Source: Geobacter sp. DSM 9736 (GTDB taxonomy: Bacteria > Desulfobacterota > Desulfuromonadia > Geobacterales > Geobacteraceae). Taken from it: DNA of 64,000 bases. Where the stretch lies: NCBI RefSeq assembly GCF_900187405.1, contig NZ_LT896716.1:62001-126000 (forward strand), written 5' to 3'. A program made the translations under genes and the position numbers. The notes under the pieces were generated by a model, which was not told where the DNA came from, searched no databases, and saw only the letters and a program-made list of their open reading frames with translations. Shown piece by piece: positions 25,558 through 34,093 of the stretch. How positions within the stretch are numbered: position 1 is the stretch's first letter; every line of letters starts with the position of its first letter.

Positions 25558-27246
25558 CTACGTTAAATAATAGCTCTCCTCCGGCTCGACGCAAGGTGTT
25601 TCCTCTTCTTTGCACCGGGGAGCTTCTTTCCGCTCCATGGCGCTGATGGCTGATTCGAGGTCGTCGCAGAGGGCGAGCGTCGTTCCAGCCTCCTCCTCCA
25701 CCGATGCGAGGGCTGCCAGCATCGACTGCGCCACTTGTGACTGCTCATTGTTTCCATGGGCGATGACCTGTGAGCGCTGAAAGACTTCGTTCACCACCTC
25801 GGCGATGCTTTCACTCGTTATAGCCTGCTCCGAAATGGTCTGCTTCACGAAGGCGGTCCCGCTTCGCAGCTCCTTCACCCCCCGCACGATGGCGTCTGCC
25901 GACTGACTCTGTTTCGTTACGGCTTTCTTTATATCCCCCGACATCCGGTCGAAATTTCGGATGGCGCTCGCATTGAGCTCGACGTTCTTGCTCTGGGTGG
26001 CGATGCTTGCCTCCACCTCCAGCGCCATCTCCAGTGATGTCTCGGCTTTGGTCACTATCTCGGTGAGTGCGTTCGCTGCGGAGGTCGAGAGGGTAACGCC
26101 GTTGTCCACCTCCACGATGCTTCGTTTAACTGATTTTCCTGCACGCTGGATGTCCCGTTGCACCTGCCGTATTATCTCTCCGATGGCTTTGGTCGAGTCT
26201 GCGGAGCGCCTGGCCAGCGCGCGGATCTTGTCCGCGATGACGGCGAAGGCCTTTCCGTGTTCTCCCGACTGAGCTGCAAGAATGGTGGCATTCAATGCGA
26301 GAAGGTTAGTTTCGTCAGCAACGTCCCTGATAACTGCAACGATCTCCCCTATCTGCTCGGAGCGGGATGAAAGGCTTTCTATGGAGGCGTTGGTGGTAAA
26401 GACTTCCTCCCTGATCCGTTCCATCCCCTGTTTGGTGCTTTCTACCGCATCAAGACCGGAGGTGGCGGCGGTATCCTTCACATCCCTCGCGATGTCGGCC
26501 TGGTCCCGTGCATGATCGCTGATGTCCTTTATGGCATTGTCTATCCTGGCTGCCGATGAGCCGGCGCTACCCGTCAGTTCCGCAAGTAATACGAGATTTG
26601 CGGTTACCTGCTTCAGGGACGATGCAATCTGGTTTACCGCCGACTGAATGGTGTCGGCGGCGGTGTCGAGGGATTCGGTCGTGGTCGCGACTTCCTTGAT
26701 GGTCGCCGAGATCTGCTGTGTAGCCGAGGAAGCCGTTTCAGCCGAGGAGAGAAGTTGATCCGCATCTTCCGCTATGGATCCGATGGAGCGGCTGATCTCC
26801 ATGACTGAGGCTGATACCTCGTCAACCAGCACTGATTGGGCGCCGGCGGTACGTCGTATCGTGGAAGCGATACTGCGAACCGAGGCGGCAATCTCTTCCG
26901 TCTCTTCCGCTGAAAGAGGCGGTTGCGTAAGCTCCGCAGGTTCGGGGGGGAGAAGGGGTCCCCTTGCTTCCTCCTCTGGCGGGTTTAGGCCGAGCAGAGG
27001 GGAATTCAGCCATCTCTTCCCGATGCTGAGGCCGAACAGCGCCAGGTTCGCAGCCGTGATGGCTGCCGATGCAGCAATGAGCTTCACGGTTGAAAACGCG
27101 TTTCCCGAAGTTTCGACAAGAAGAATGCCGCCGGCCGTGAAAAGGAAAGAACCTGCACCGATAGTGATCAGACGCAGCATCTTCCGATCCGGGCACGCTG
27201 GCGCTTCCTGCAGAAGGTTCATGAGGGAGGCTTGTTCTTTCCGCAT
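25558..27246 (-). CDS. methyl-accepting chemotaxis protein without periplasmic sensor domain
   Basis: The protein has 562 residues. Two membrane helices at about 25-45 and 55-77 (ITIGAGSFLFTAGGILLVE, LIAASAAITAANLALFGLS) lie almost back to back, so there is hardly any periplasmic domain and no evident HAMP. The cytoplasmic part is long coiled coil. The signalling tip reads DETNLLALNATILAAQSGEH then GKAFAVIADKIRALA, a variant of the common AAIEAARAGE hairpin. No C-terminal CheR-binding pentapeptide is seen. It may sense an internal or membrane-linked cue such as redox state. No che genes are near. Confidence 0.88.
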   Translation of the reverse strand: MRKEQASLMNLLQEAPACPDRKMLRLITIGAGSFLFTAGGILLVETSGNAFSTVKLIAASAAITAANLALFGLSIGKRWLNSPLLGLNPPEEEARGPLLPPEPAELTQPPLSAEETEEIAASVRSIASTIRRTAGAQSVLVDEVSASVMEISRSIGSIAEDADQLLSSAETASSATQQISATIKEVATTTESLDTAADTIQSAVNQIASSLKQVTANLVLLAELTGSAGSSAARIDNAIKDISDHARDQADIARDVKDTAATSGLDAVESTKQGMERIREEVFTTNASIESLSSRSEQIGEIVAVIRDVADETNLLALNATILAAQSGEHGKAFAVIADKIRALARRSADSTKAIGEIIRQVQRDIQRAGKSVKRSIVEVDNGVTLSTSAANALTEIVTKAETSLEMALEVEASIATQSKNVELNASAIRNFDRMSGDIKKAVTKQSQSADAIVRGVKELRSGTAFVKQTISEQAITSESIAEVVNEVFQRSQVIAHGNNEQSQVAQSMLAALASVEEEAGTTLALCDDLESAISAMERKEAPRCKEEETPCVEPEESYYLT

Positions 27247-27386
27247 ACTTCATGTCTTTTCGGTTGTTGTCCGCTCTAGTTGAGAGTTTAAATCCTGAGA
27301 TATTTCCAATGGCCGCTGTCTGTGATACATAGGTAATCAGCGGATCTAGCGGATGAGATTACGCCCGGCAAGAGAAAGGAAAAAGC

Positions 27387-28007
27387 TTGGAACTAACGAC
27401 AATTATCTACTTCCTCGGGGCCTCCATCGCCCTCACCCTGGCGCCGGGGCCCGACAACATCTTCGTGATGACGCTGGGGATCACCCGCGGGAGAAAATCG
27501 GCCATCGTGACGGCGCTGGGGATGTGCAGCGGCGTCAGCATCCATACCGCTGCCGCGGCATTCGGGATCTCGGCCATCCTCTACTCGTCCCTCCTTGCCT
27601 TCAACATCGTCAAGTATGCCGGCGCTGCCTATCTCCTTTATCTCGCATTCAGGACGCTGAAAGAGGGCTCCTCCATCGGGCTCGGCAAGAGCGATTCACG
27701 ACCCGTGGGGGAGCTCTTCAAGCGCGGCTTCGTGATGAACGTCCTCAACCCTAAGGTCGGCATGTTCTTCCTGGCCTTCCTCCCCCAGTTCATCTCCCCC
27801 AGCGGGAGCAACGTCCCGCTCCAGATGATGTTTCTCGGTGCAATCTTCATGGTGCAGGCGATAGTAATCTTCTCCCTCATCGGGTACTTCTCGGGGAGCC
27901 TAGGAAGGGCAGTCCTTGCCAAGCCCCGGATCGCCCGCTACTTCGACTGGCTCACGGCGGGGGTCTTCGCCTCCCTCGGGGTCCGGCTCGCCTTGGCGCA
28001 GCGGTGA
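27387..28007 (+). CDS. LysE-family translocator (amino-acid exporter)
   Basis: A 206-residue membrane protein starting at a TTG (MELTTIIYFLGASIALTLAP) with AAAGGA upstream. The LysE/RhtB signature is the N-terminal APGPDNIFVMTLGITRGRKS, and NVLNPKVGMFFLAFLPQF is the second family block. Six helices are predicted. Members export amino acids such as lysine, threonine or homoserine lactone; the substrate is not predictable here. It is followed closely by an ABC exporter whose GTG start is 6 bases downstream, so the three genes may form one operon. Confidence 0.92.
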   Translation: MELTTIIYFLGASIALTLAPGPDNIFVMTLGITRGRKSAIVTALGMCSGVSIHTAAAAFGISAILYSSLLAFNIVKYAGAAYLLYLAFRTLKEGSSIGLGKSDSRPVGELFKRGFVMNVLNPKVGMFFLAFLPQFISPSGSNVPLQMMFLGAIFMVQAIVIFSLIGYFSGSLGRAVLAKPRIARYFDWLTAGVFASLGVRLALAQR

Positions 28008-28013
28008 GGCCCC

Positions 28014-28754
28014 GTGCTCTCCGTCCTCGATCTCCATAAGCGCTACCGCGACACCCCTGCTGTTGACGGCATCTCGTTCAAGGTGGAACGGGGGGAGATC
28101 GTGGGGCTGCTCGGCCCCAACGGTGCGGGGAAGACGACCACCATCAATATGATCCTGGGTGTCCTGGAGCCAACCATGGGGAGCATCCGTATCGGGGGGC
28201 TCGACATCTCGTCGAACCGCTGCAGAGCGCTCCAGCGGACCAATTTCGCTGCGGTCTATGCGCCCCTTCCCGGGAACCTCACCGTCTACCAGAACCTGCG
28301 GGTCTTCGGGATGATCTACCAGGTTAAGGAGCTCTCCCGGCGGATCGACCTCCTCCTGGACCAGTTCGACCTGAGGCCCTTCAGGAACACGAAGTGCGGC
28401 CTCCTCTCCTCGGGGGAGCAGACCCGGGTCTCACTCGCAAAAGCAATGCTGAACCGCCCGCAGCTCCTCCTTCTCGACGAGCCGACGGCCTCCCTCGATC
28501 CGGCCACCGCCCGCGAGATAAGAACCAAGATTCGCGAATTCTCGTCACGGGAAGACGCGGCGGTGCTCTGGACCTCCCACAACATGTATGAGGTGGAGGC
28601 GGTATGCGACAGGGTTCTCTTCCTCTCCCGTGGGAAGATCCTACTGCAGGGTAACCCGAAGACGCTCCCGGCGGAGCACGGTGAGGAGACGCTGGAAGAC
28701 CTTTTCGTGTCGGTGGCGCGGGAGCCGCTGGCGTTCGGGGAGGGGCAACAATGA
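28014..28754 (+). CDS. ABC transporter ATP-binding protein (ABC-2 type exporter)
   Basis: This 246-residue ATPase has Walker A GPNGAGKTT near residue 38, a Q-loop region, the signature LSSGEQTRVSLAKA near 130, Walker B LLLLDEPTASLDP and a late H-loop (WTSHNMYEVEAV). The order and length fit exporters of the drug, polysaccharide or NodI type. The signature reads LSSGEQ rather than LSGGQ. It begins at a GTG and overlaps the permease gene by 4 bp (ATGA). The substrate is unknown. Confidence 0.93.
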   Translation: MLSVLDLHKRYRDTPAVDGISFKVERGEIVGLLGPNGAGKTTTINMILGVLEPTMGSIRIGGLDISSNRCRALQRTNFAAVYAPLPGNLTVYQNLRVFGMIYQVKELSRRIDLLLDQFDLRPFRNTKCGLLSSGEQTRVSLAKAMLNRPQLLLLDEPTASLDPATAREIRTKIREFSSREDAAVLWTSHNMYEVEAVCDRVLFLSRGKILLQGNPKTLPAEHGEETLEDLFVSVAREPLAFGEGQQ

Positions 28755-29554
28755 GCCTCGTCCGCATCGCAGCCGTTGTGTTGCGCCAGTTCTACCTGAT
28801 GCGGGGAAGCATGTCGCGGATTGTCCCGCTCTTCGCGTGGGTGGCCATCGATATGGTGCTCTGGGGATTTATTACCAGATATCTCAACACTGTCAGTGCG
28901 TCGGGGCTCAATTTCGTCCCGGTTTTTCTCGGGGCGGTGCTCCTGTGGGATTTCTTCACGCGGGTGATGCAGGGGGTGACCATCGCCTTTTTTGAAGATG
29001 TCTGGTCGCGGAACTTCCTCAACATATTCTCTTCTCCGCTCTCCCTGGGGGAGTACCTCACGGGGCTCGTCGCCACCAGCATCGCCACGAGCTCGCTGGG
29101 GCTTGCGGTGATGCTGCTTCTTGCCACGACCGTCTTCGGGCTCTCCTTCTTCGTCTACGGAATGATGATTGTCCCTTTTCTCCTCGTGCTTTTCCTGTTC
29201 GGCATCGCTCTGGGCATCTTCAGCAGCGCGGTGGTGCTTAGGCTGGGGCCTGCTTCGGAGTGGTTCGTCTGGCCGATCCCCGCGCTCATCACGCCCTTCG
29301 TTGGAGTTTTCTACCCCCTCGCAACGCTGCCTCATCCGATGCGCGTGATTGCCTGGTTCCTGCCGCCGTCCTATGTCTTCGAGGGTATGAGGTCCATCAT
29401 CTCCGGCACGCCGTACCCCGTTGGCAACCTTATCCTGGGGGGAGGGCTCTCCCTCCTCTACATCCTGCTCGCCTGCATCGCCTTCAGGGGAGTCTACCGC
29501 TATGCCGTGCGCACCGGACTGATCGCACGCTACAGCGCCGAAAGCGTCTCGTAG
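28751..29554 (+). CDS. ABC-2 type transporter permease
   Basis: The 267-residue permease has six predicted membrane helices and the ABC-2 end signature around PLATLPHPMRVIAWFLPPSY and VFEGMRSIISG. It pairs with the preceding ATPase to form a homodimeric or heterodimeric exporter, similar in layout to NodJ. The stop codon is immediately followed by a family A hairpin element, with no base between them. Confidence 0.92.
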   Translation: MSLVRIAAVVLRQFYLMRGSMSRIVPLFAWVAIDMVLWGFITRYLNTVSASGLNFVPVFLGAVLLWDFFTRVMQGVTIAFFEDVWSRNFLNIFSSPLSLGEYLTGLVATSIATSSLGLAVMLLLATTVFGLSFFVYGMMIVPFLLVLFLFGIALGIFSSAVVLRLGPASEWFVWPIPALITPFVGVFYPLATLPHPMRVIAWFLPPSYVFEGMRSIISGTPYPVGNLILGGGLSLLYILLACIAFRGVYRYAVRTGLIARYSAESVS

Positions 29555-29671
29555 GTTGTTGAAAAACAGCCATCTCGCCGCCATCCTCGAAAGCCGCCGT
29601 GTGCGGCGTAGCGCTGCTACGCCTCCGTGGGACTTTCTGCGGGTGCGACGACCTGGCTATTTTTGAACAAC
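29555..29671 (+). repeat. family A stop-codon-linked hairpin element, copy A3
   Basis: It abuts the stop codon of the ABC permease directly. The left arm is GTTGTTGAAAAACAGCC, the core is GGCGTAGCGCTGCTACGCC (a perfect 8-bp palindromic stem with loop GCT), and the right arm is GGCTATTTTTGAACAAC. This is the cleanest copy and serves as the reference for the family. Confidence 0.88.
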
Positions 29672-29707
29672 CTCGTATGGAGGCTCCTTCTCAGACTCCT
29701 CTTCGCA

Positions 29708-29849
29708 GGCGACGTCATATTCGCGCCCTTCCGCCGCCGGCTCCTCCTCAGGCTCCTCGACGTAGCGCTGTTTATGCCCAAGATGGTACTAGGCCTGCGG
29801 GCCATCTGTCGTCGCCGACGACGGAATCATCGCGAATCTTGCGCCGCTG
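29708..29849 (-). repeat. family B hairpin element, copy B1 (inverted)
   Basis: Read on the minus strand it matches copies B2 and B3: arms ATTCGCG and CGCGAAT (ATTTGCG and CGCAAAT in the others, a compensated change), a GGCCCGCAGGC block, CAGCGCTACGTCGAGGAGCC and GAGGAGGAGCCGGCGGCGG. Its core carries the same 23-base insertion found in A1 and A8. It lies between copy A3 and the next gene. Confidence 0.75.
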
Positions 29850-29943
29850 ATCGTCACTCATTCTTCGTTCTTCCTACCCTCGCCACTTCGTTTGCGTTGC
29901 CACCTCTGTCCGATACAATTCAAGAGGAGAAGGAGGCGCATGC

Positions 29944-30675
29944 ATGGAAACCAAAATCGACGAAATCGCCGCGGGTGTATTCCGATTCTCCACCTACATC
30001 GCCAAGATCGATCTTCAGTTCAACCAGTTCCTCGTGGTTGATGACGAGCCGCTCCTCTACCATACGGGGCTGCGGGGGATGTTTCCGGAGGTCAGCCGGG
30101 CGGTGGCGCGCGTCCTTGATCCGGGAACGATCCGCTGGATAAGCTTCAGCCACTTCGAGTCGGACGAATGCGGTGCCCTAAACGAGTGGCGCGGAATCGC
30201 CCCCTATGCCGAACCGGTTTGCGGAGCAATCGGCGCGCTGGTAAACATCAATGATTTTATCGGGGGGCGGGCGCGTGTGCTTGCCGACGGCGAGACCTTC
30301 TCCACCGGGCAGAGGCAGTACCGCTTTTTAGAGACGCCCCATGTCCCCCACGGCTGGGATGCGAGCCTTCTTTTCGAGGATACGCATCGGGTCCTCTTCT
30401 GTTCGGATCTCTTCCTGCACAAGGGGGATTGCAGGGCGCTGACCGAGGACGATGTGGTGGGGCCTGCGAGGCGGGCCCTGGCTGATTTCGAGGCGGGGCC
30501 GCTCCATGATTCCCTTCTCTACTCGCCGTCTATGGAAAAGACGCTCTTCATTCTTGCCGAGCTGAAGCCGGAATTTCTAGCCCTCATGCATGGAGCTTCT
30601 TTCAGCGGTGACGGCGCGAGCGCGCTGAGGCGACTCTCCGGGATGTACCGGGAGATGCTGATTCAGCGGAGCTGA
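29944..30675 (+). CDS. stand-alone flavodiiron-type metallo-beta-lactamase (ODP domain) protein
   Basis: The 243-residue protein has the oxygen-diiron protein (ODP) variant of the metallo-beta-lactamase fold. The metal ligands are visible: H-F-E-S-D-E (HxExD) in SHFESDECG near residue 66, His in PHVPHGWD near 136, Asp in LFCSDLFLHKG, and His in ALMHGASF. Flavodiiron proteins reduce oxygen or nitric oxide using a fused flavodoxin domain, absent here, so this form would need a separate flavin partner or act as a sensor. It is followed 17 bp later by a DUF2721 gene, probably in the same operon. Confidence 0.85.
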   Translation: METKIDEIAAGVFRFSTYIAKIDLQFNQFLVVDDEPLLYHTGLRGMFPEVSRAVARVLDPGTIRWISFSHFESDECGALNEWRGIAPYAEPVCGAIGALVNINDFIGGRARVLADGETFSTGQRQYRFLETPHVPHGWDASLLFEDTHRVLFCSDLFLHKGDCRALTEDDVVGPARRALADFEAGPLHDSLLYSPSMEKTLFILAELKPEFLALMHGASFSGDGASALRRLSGMYREMLIQRS

Positions 30676-30692
30676 GCCCTTCGGAGCGAACC

Positions 30693-31109
30693 ATGGACCT
30701 GAGCACACCGGCGCTCCTCTTTCCGACGATATCGCTCCTCTTTCTCGCCTTCACCAACCGGTTCCTCGCCATCGCCGCGCTCATCAGAAGCCTTCACGAC
30801 CGTTACCAGGCAAACCCTGACGAGATTATCGTCGCCCAGATCGGAAACCTCCGCTACCGGATGATGCTCATCCGCCACATGCAGACCTTCGGAGTCCTGA
30901 GCCTGCTGCTGTGCGTGATCTGCATGTTCGTCCTCTTCGCTGGATACGTTCTGGTCGGGCAGATTACCTTCGGGCTGAGCCTCGTGCTGATGATGGTCTC
31001 CCTCGCCCTCTCGGCCCGGGAGATCCAGGTGTCTGTCGATGCACTCAACCTGCAGCTGCGGGACATGGAACTGCACAAGGCGGGACGCCGGCAGGCAAGG
31101 GGTTCTTGA
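30693..31109 (+). CDS. DUF2721-family membrane protein
   Basis: The protein has 138 residues. Helices at about 5-25 (LLFPTISLLFLAFTNRFLA), 65-90 and 95-112 are hydrophobic; between them IGNLRYRMMLIRHMQTFGVL is the conserved block I associate with DUF2721. The C terminus is a charged helix. The function is not known. It lies between the ODP-domain gene and the PLP-binding protein gene on the same strand. Confidence 0.82.
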   Translation: MDLSTPALLFPTISLLFLAFTNRFLAIAALIRSLHDRYQANPDEIIVAQIGNLRYRMMLIRHMQTFGVLSLLLCVICMFVLFAGYVLVGQITFGLSLVLMMVSLALSAREIQVSVDALNLQLRDMELHKAGRRQARGS

Positions 31110-31182
31110 CGGCCGGGGACGTGGCTGATATTCTCCTCACCGGTCGATGAGGGGGCTTAAATGTTTCACCAAGGGGGCAGTA

Positions 31183-31875
31183 ATGTCGATAGGCGAAAAT
31201 CTCGCTGCAATCAGGAGTCGTATAGAGGCCGCGGCTGAAAGGGGAGGACGGAATCCGGAAGCGGTTCGACTGGTGGCTGTTTCCAAGACCAAGCCTGCAG
31301 CGGCGGTCATCGAAGCGGCGAGGGCAGGGCAGTCAGTTTTCGGGGAGAATTACGTTCAGGAGCTTGTCGCCAAGTCGGCGGAGGTGAAGGAGGCGGTAGA
31401 GTGGCACTTCATCGGGTCGCTCCAGTCGAACAAGGTCCGGCAGATCGCCGGTCTCGTGCACCTTATCCATTCGGTGGACCGCCTCTCCCTCGCCCAGGAG
31501 ATCGACCGGCAGTGGGGGAAGCTCGGCAGCCGGGCCGACATCCTTATCCAGGTGAACATATCCCGGGAGTCGACCAAGAGCGGCACTTCGACGAGAGAGC
31601 TGCTCGACCTGGTCCGGGCGGTGGCGCAGTTGCCCAACGTGCGGATCAGGGGGCTCATGACGATGCCCCCTTTTTTCGATGATCCGGAGGGGGCACGTCC
31701 CTATTTCCGGGAGCTGCGGCTTCTATCGGAGGAGGTTGCCGCCGCGGAGATTCCCGGTGTGGAGATGAAGGAGCTTTCCATGGGGATGTCCGGAGATTTC
31801 GAGGCGGCGGTGGAAGAGGGGGCCACGCTTGTCCGGGTGGGATCGGCGATTTTCGGGGAGCGGCACTACGGCTGA
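31183..31875 (+). CDS. PLP homeostasis protein, YggS family
   Basis: The gene encodes 230 residues from the ATG at 31183 (MSIGENLAAIRSRIEAAAER), with AAGGGGG upstream; an in-frame ATG at 31147 is less likely. It is a single-domain alanine-racemase-like TIM barrel: LVAVSKTKPAA carries the PLP-binding Lys, FGENYVQEL and WHFIGSLQSNK are family landmarks, and ELSMGMSGDFEAAVEEGATL with RVGSAIFG binds the phosphate. It has no known catalytic activity and buffers pyridoxal phosphate. In many genomes it is next to proC; here proC lies about 1.3 kb downstream on the other strand. Confidence 0.95.
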   Translation: MSIGENLAAIRSRIEAAAERGGRNPEAVRLVAVSKTKPAAAVIEAARAGQSVFGENYVQELVAKSAEVKEAVEWHFIGSLQSNKVRQIAGLVHLIHSVDRLSLAQEIDRQWGKLGSRADILIQVNISRESTKSGTSTRELLDLVRAVAQLPNVRIRGLMTMPPFFDDPEGARPYFRELRLLSEEVAAAEIPGVEMKELSMGMSGDFEAAVEEGATLVRVGSAIFGERHYG

Positions 31876-31884
31876 AGGTGTTTT

Positions 31885-31970
31885 CACCGCAGAGGACACA
31901 GAGGGTGGTGGAGCGGAAAATTCCGCCACTCGCCGAAAACATTAGGGACTGCGCCCTCTGTGCCTAGCTT
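31885..31970. repeat. CAGAGG-type intergenic inverted repeat
   Basis: In the 215-bp gap before the deacetylase gene, CACCGCAGAGGACACAGAGG faces CCCTCTGTGCC, with ACAGAGGG (31898-31905) pairing with CCCTCTGT (31954-31961). A small GCGGAA/TTCCGC hairpin lies inside. A related string in the other orientation occurs at 36455-36480 (CTCTGTGTCTCTGTGCCTC). Such strings are common between genes in environmental bacteria; no function is known to me. Confidence 0.5.
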
Positions 31971-32090
31971 CCGTTCACATGGGCACAAAATAATTTCCTC
32001 GCCGCGCGGTGACGGAATCAATGGCTTCCCCTGCCGGGATACGTTCTGTTATACTGGCGCCTCAATACCATTCACGGAGGTCCTCTCACC

Positions 32091-32930
32091 TTGAAGAAGC
32101 TGCACCTGCTGGTTCTCGCCCTTGTTGTTTCCGTTGTCGCAGTTTCCCTTTCCGTCGCATCGGTTCCGAAAAAAGCAGCTCCCGCTCCGCCCCCTGCACC
32201 CTCCGTGCGGCAGGAAGTAGGCGTGCCGATCCTGCTCTACCATCGTTTCGGCCAGACCGTCGCCGACGGCATGACCATGAAGACCAGCGTCTTCGAGAGC
32301 CATCTGAAGTATCTGAAGGAGAACGGCTACAAGGTGATCCCGCTGCGCCAGCTTATCGATTGGTACCAGAAGAGGGGGCCCGCGCCTGCGCCGAAGTCGG
32401 TGGTGATCGTTGAGGATGATGCCCACAAGTCGGTCTACACGGACATGCTGCCGCTTGTTAAGAAGTACAACGTCCCCGTAACGATCTTCACGTATCCCTC
32501 GGCTATCTCCAATGCCAAATATGCAATGACCTGGGAACAGCTGCGTGAACTGAAGAAGACCGGTCTTTTCGATATCCAGTCCCATACCTTCTGGCACCCG
32601 AACTTCAGGAAGGACCGGAAGAAGATGACGCCCGCGGAGTTCGAGAAATCCGTGAACACTCAGCTCAAGAAGTCGAAGGAGCGGCTGGAGCAGCAACTTG
32701 GAGGAAAGGTGGATCTTCTCGCCTGGCCTTTCGGAATTCATGACGACTACCTGCTGCAGAAGGCCGCCGCAGCCGGCTATGTGGCCACCTTCACTATCCA
32801 GGCCCACCATGCAGGTCCTGCCGACAACATCATGAAACTTCCGCGCTACCTTCTAATCAACAGCGACCAGGGGAAGGCTTTTGCGCAGATCGTAAGCGGC
32901 GCCGCCCTGAAACGGGACGTGGTATTCTGA
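32091..32930 (+). CDS. secreted polysaccharide deacetylase (NodB family)
   Basis: The 279-residue protein starts at a TTG after GGAGG and has a signal peptide (about residues 1-22, LLVLALVVSVVAVSLS) and a Pro/Ala-rich linker. The NodB domain has PILLYHRFG, motif 1 VIVEDDAHKS with the paired Asp, motif 2 SHTFWHPNF (HxxxH), and WPFGIHDDYL. This is a carbohydrate esterase family 4 enzyme acting outside the cytoplasm, removing acetyl groups from peptidoglycan, chitin-like or exopolysaccharide chains. No polysaccharide operon surrounds it. Confidence 0.9.
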   Translation: MKKLHLLVLALVVSVVAVSLSVASVPKKAAPAPPPAPSVRQEVGVPILLYHRFGQTVADGMTMKTSVFESHLKYLKENGYKVIPLRQLIDWYQKRGPAPAPKSVVIVEDDAHKSVYTDMLPLVKKYNVPVTIFTYPSAISNAKYAMTWEQLRELKKTGLFDIQSHTFWHPNFRKDRKKMTPAEFEKSVNTQLKKSKERLEQQLGGKVDLLAWPFGIHDDYLLQKAAAAGYVATFTIQAHHAGPADNIMKLPRYLLINSDQGKAFAQIVSGAALKRDVVF

Positions 32931-32944
32931 TCGGGGAAGAGACG

Positions 32945-33118
32945 TTGACCGGTGAAGCGGAAGGGGAGGGGAAGAAGCATCCCTGCCCCGACTGCACATT
33001 CTGCCAGTGGTGCGGCGACGACCGGTGCCGTCTTTGCCGTGCCCCCTGCGCGAAGCGGAAGCTTTCCCTCGCTGAACAGGTCGAGCTTTATGAAAAGCTG
33101 AACAGGACGCAGAAGTAG
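32945..33118 (+). CDS. 57-residue Cys-rich mini-protein
   Basis: A short frame starting at a TTG, 14 bases after the deacetylase stop and preceded by GGGGAAGAG. It contains seven Cys within about 25 residues in the pattern C-x2-C-x2-C-x2-C-x4-C-x2-C-x3-C (CPDCTFCQWC then DDRCRLCRAPC), followed by a basic and then helical tail. A metal-binding role, zinc or an iron-sulfur cluster, is plausible. I recognise no family. It ends 1 base before a strong terminator, which supports it being the last gene of the deacetylase transcript. Confidence 0.55.
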   Translation: MTGEAEGEGKKHPCPDCTFCQWCGDDRCRLCRAPCAKRKLSLAEQVELYEKLNRTQK

Positions 33119-33159
33119 AAAGAGGCGCAGAAGGTAACCCTTCTGAGCCTCTTTTTTTG
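33119..33159 (+). terminator. rho-independent terminator between converging genes
   Basis: AAAGAGGC, a one-base mismatch, then CAGAAGG pairs with CCTTCTG, A, GCCTCTTT, followed by a run of seven T on the plus strand. It lies between the Cys-rich mini-gene and proC and could also serve proC from the other side. Confidence 0.88.
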
Positions 33160-33176
33160 TCCTGTCAGGATGGACG

Positions 33177-33986
33177 TCAGCTTTTGCCGAGTTCCTTCGA
33201 GCGGGCGGTCGCAGCTTCAACCGCGTTCATCACGGTGCCGCGGAACGCGTCTCGTTCCAGCGAATGGAGCCCGGCTATGGTGGTGCCGCCGGGAGAGGTC
33301 ACCTTTTCCCTGAGGCTGGCCGGATGCTCCCGGGTCTCGATCAGGAGTTTCGCCGCTCCGAAAACAGTTTGCACAGCCAGTCCTGCCGCCACCTCCCGTG
33401 GAAGCCCCTGCTTCACTCCCGCATCCGAAAGCGCCTCGATGAAAGCCATGACATAGGCGGGGCCGCTGCCGGAGAGACCCGTGACGGCATCCAGCAGTTT
33501 TTCTTCCACTACCCACGTTTTCCCCACAAGATCGAAAATAGCCCGCGTCAGATGGATATCTTCCGGGGCAGCGTGCCGTCCCGCGGCGATGGCCGATGCT
33601 CCTTCCAGCACGAGCGCGGGGGTGTTGGGCATTATCCTTACGACGCGTGCGCCCGGAAGGGCTGCTTCCATCGTCGCTGCCGTAACTCCGGCCATCACTG
33701 AGATGAGGAGGGTTTCCCTTCTTATGGGGCCAGATATCTCCTTTAGGACCGATGCAGCCGTCTGAGGCTTGACCGCGAGGACAAGTACGTCGCAGCTTCT
33801 CGCCGCTGCGCCATTTTCCGCGGTGGTGCGGACGCCGTACCGGTCGCCCAGCAGCGTGCGGCGTTCTTCGGCCGGCTCCGAAACCAGTATCTGCTCTGCC
33901 GGCACCCCTCCTGCCAGAAGCCCCTTTATGAGCGCCTCGGCCATGTTGCCGCCGCCGATGAACCCCACCTTCGTTCCTTTCAGCAT
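33177..33986 (-). CDS. proC: pyrroline-5-carboxylate reductase
   Basis: The enzyme (269 residues) makes proline from pyrroline-5-carboxylate with NAD(P)H. The start at 33986 (MLKGTKVGFIGGGNM) is preferred because GGAGGGG precedes it; an ATG four codons earlier is possible. The Rossmann motif GFIGGGNMAEALIKGL is N-terminal, followed by VLAVKPQ, RIMPNTPALV, the conserved GLSGSGPAYVM, and the C-terminal signature VTSPGGTTIAGLHSLE. It is divergent from the XRE-cupin regulator. Confidence 0.97.
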   Translation of the reverse strand: MLKGTKVGFIGGGNMAEALIKGLLAGGVPAEQILVSEPAEERRTLLGDRYGVRTTAENGAAARSCDVLVLAVKPQTAASVLKEISGPIRRETLLISVMAGVTAATMEAALPGARVVRIMPNTPALVLEGASAIAAGRHAAPEDIHLTRAIFDLVGKTWVVEEKLLDAVTGLSGSGPAYVMAFIEALSDAGVKQGLPREVAAGLAVQTVFGAAKLLIETREHPASLREKVTSPGGTTIAGLHSLERDAFRGTVMNAVEAATARSKELGKS

Positions 33987-34093
33987 CTGCCCCTCCATTA
34001 CAGTCTTCCTGCGTTTTCCGATAGGTAATAAATCCGGACTTCATTGTCAACAATTTACTCGCTGACGCGGCTTATGCTCCTGCAGGAAAAGGT

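Noticed and set aside
29599-29850. Small reading frame in the repeat region after the ABC permease
   Set aside because: It is made of translated family A and B repeat sequence. Near-identical peptides arise at every repeat copy, so it is not evidence of a gene.
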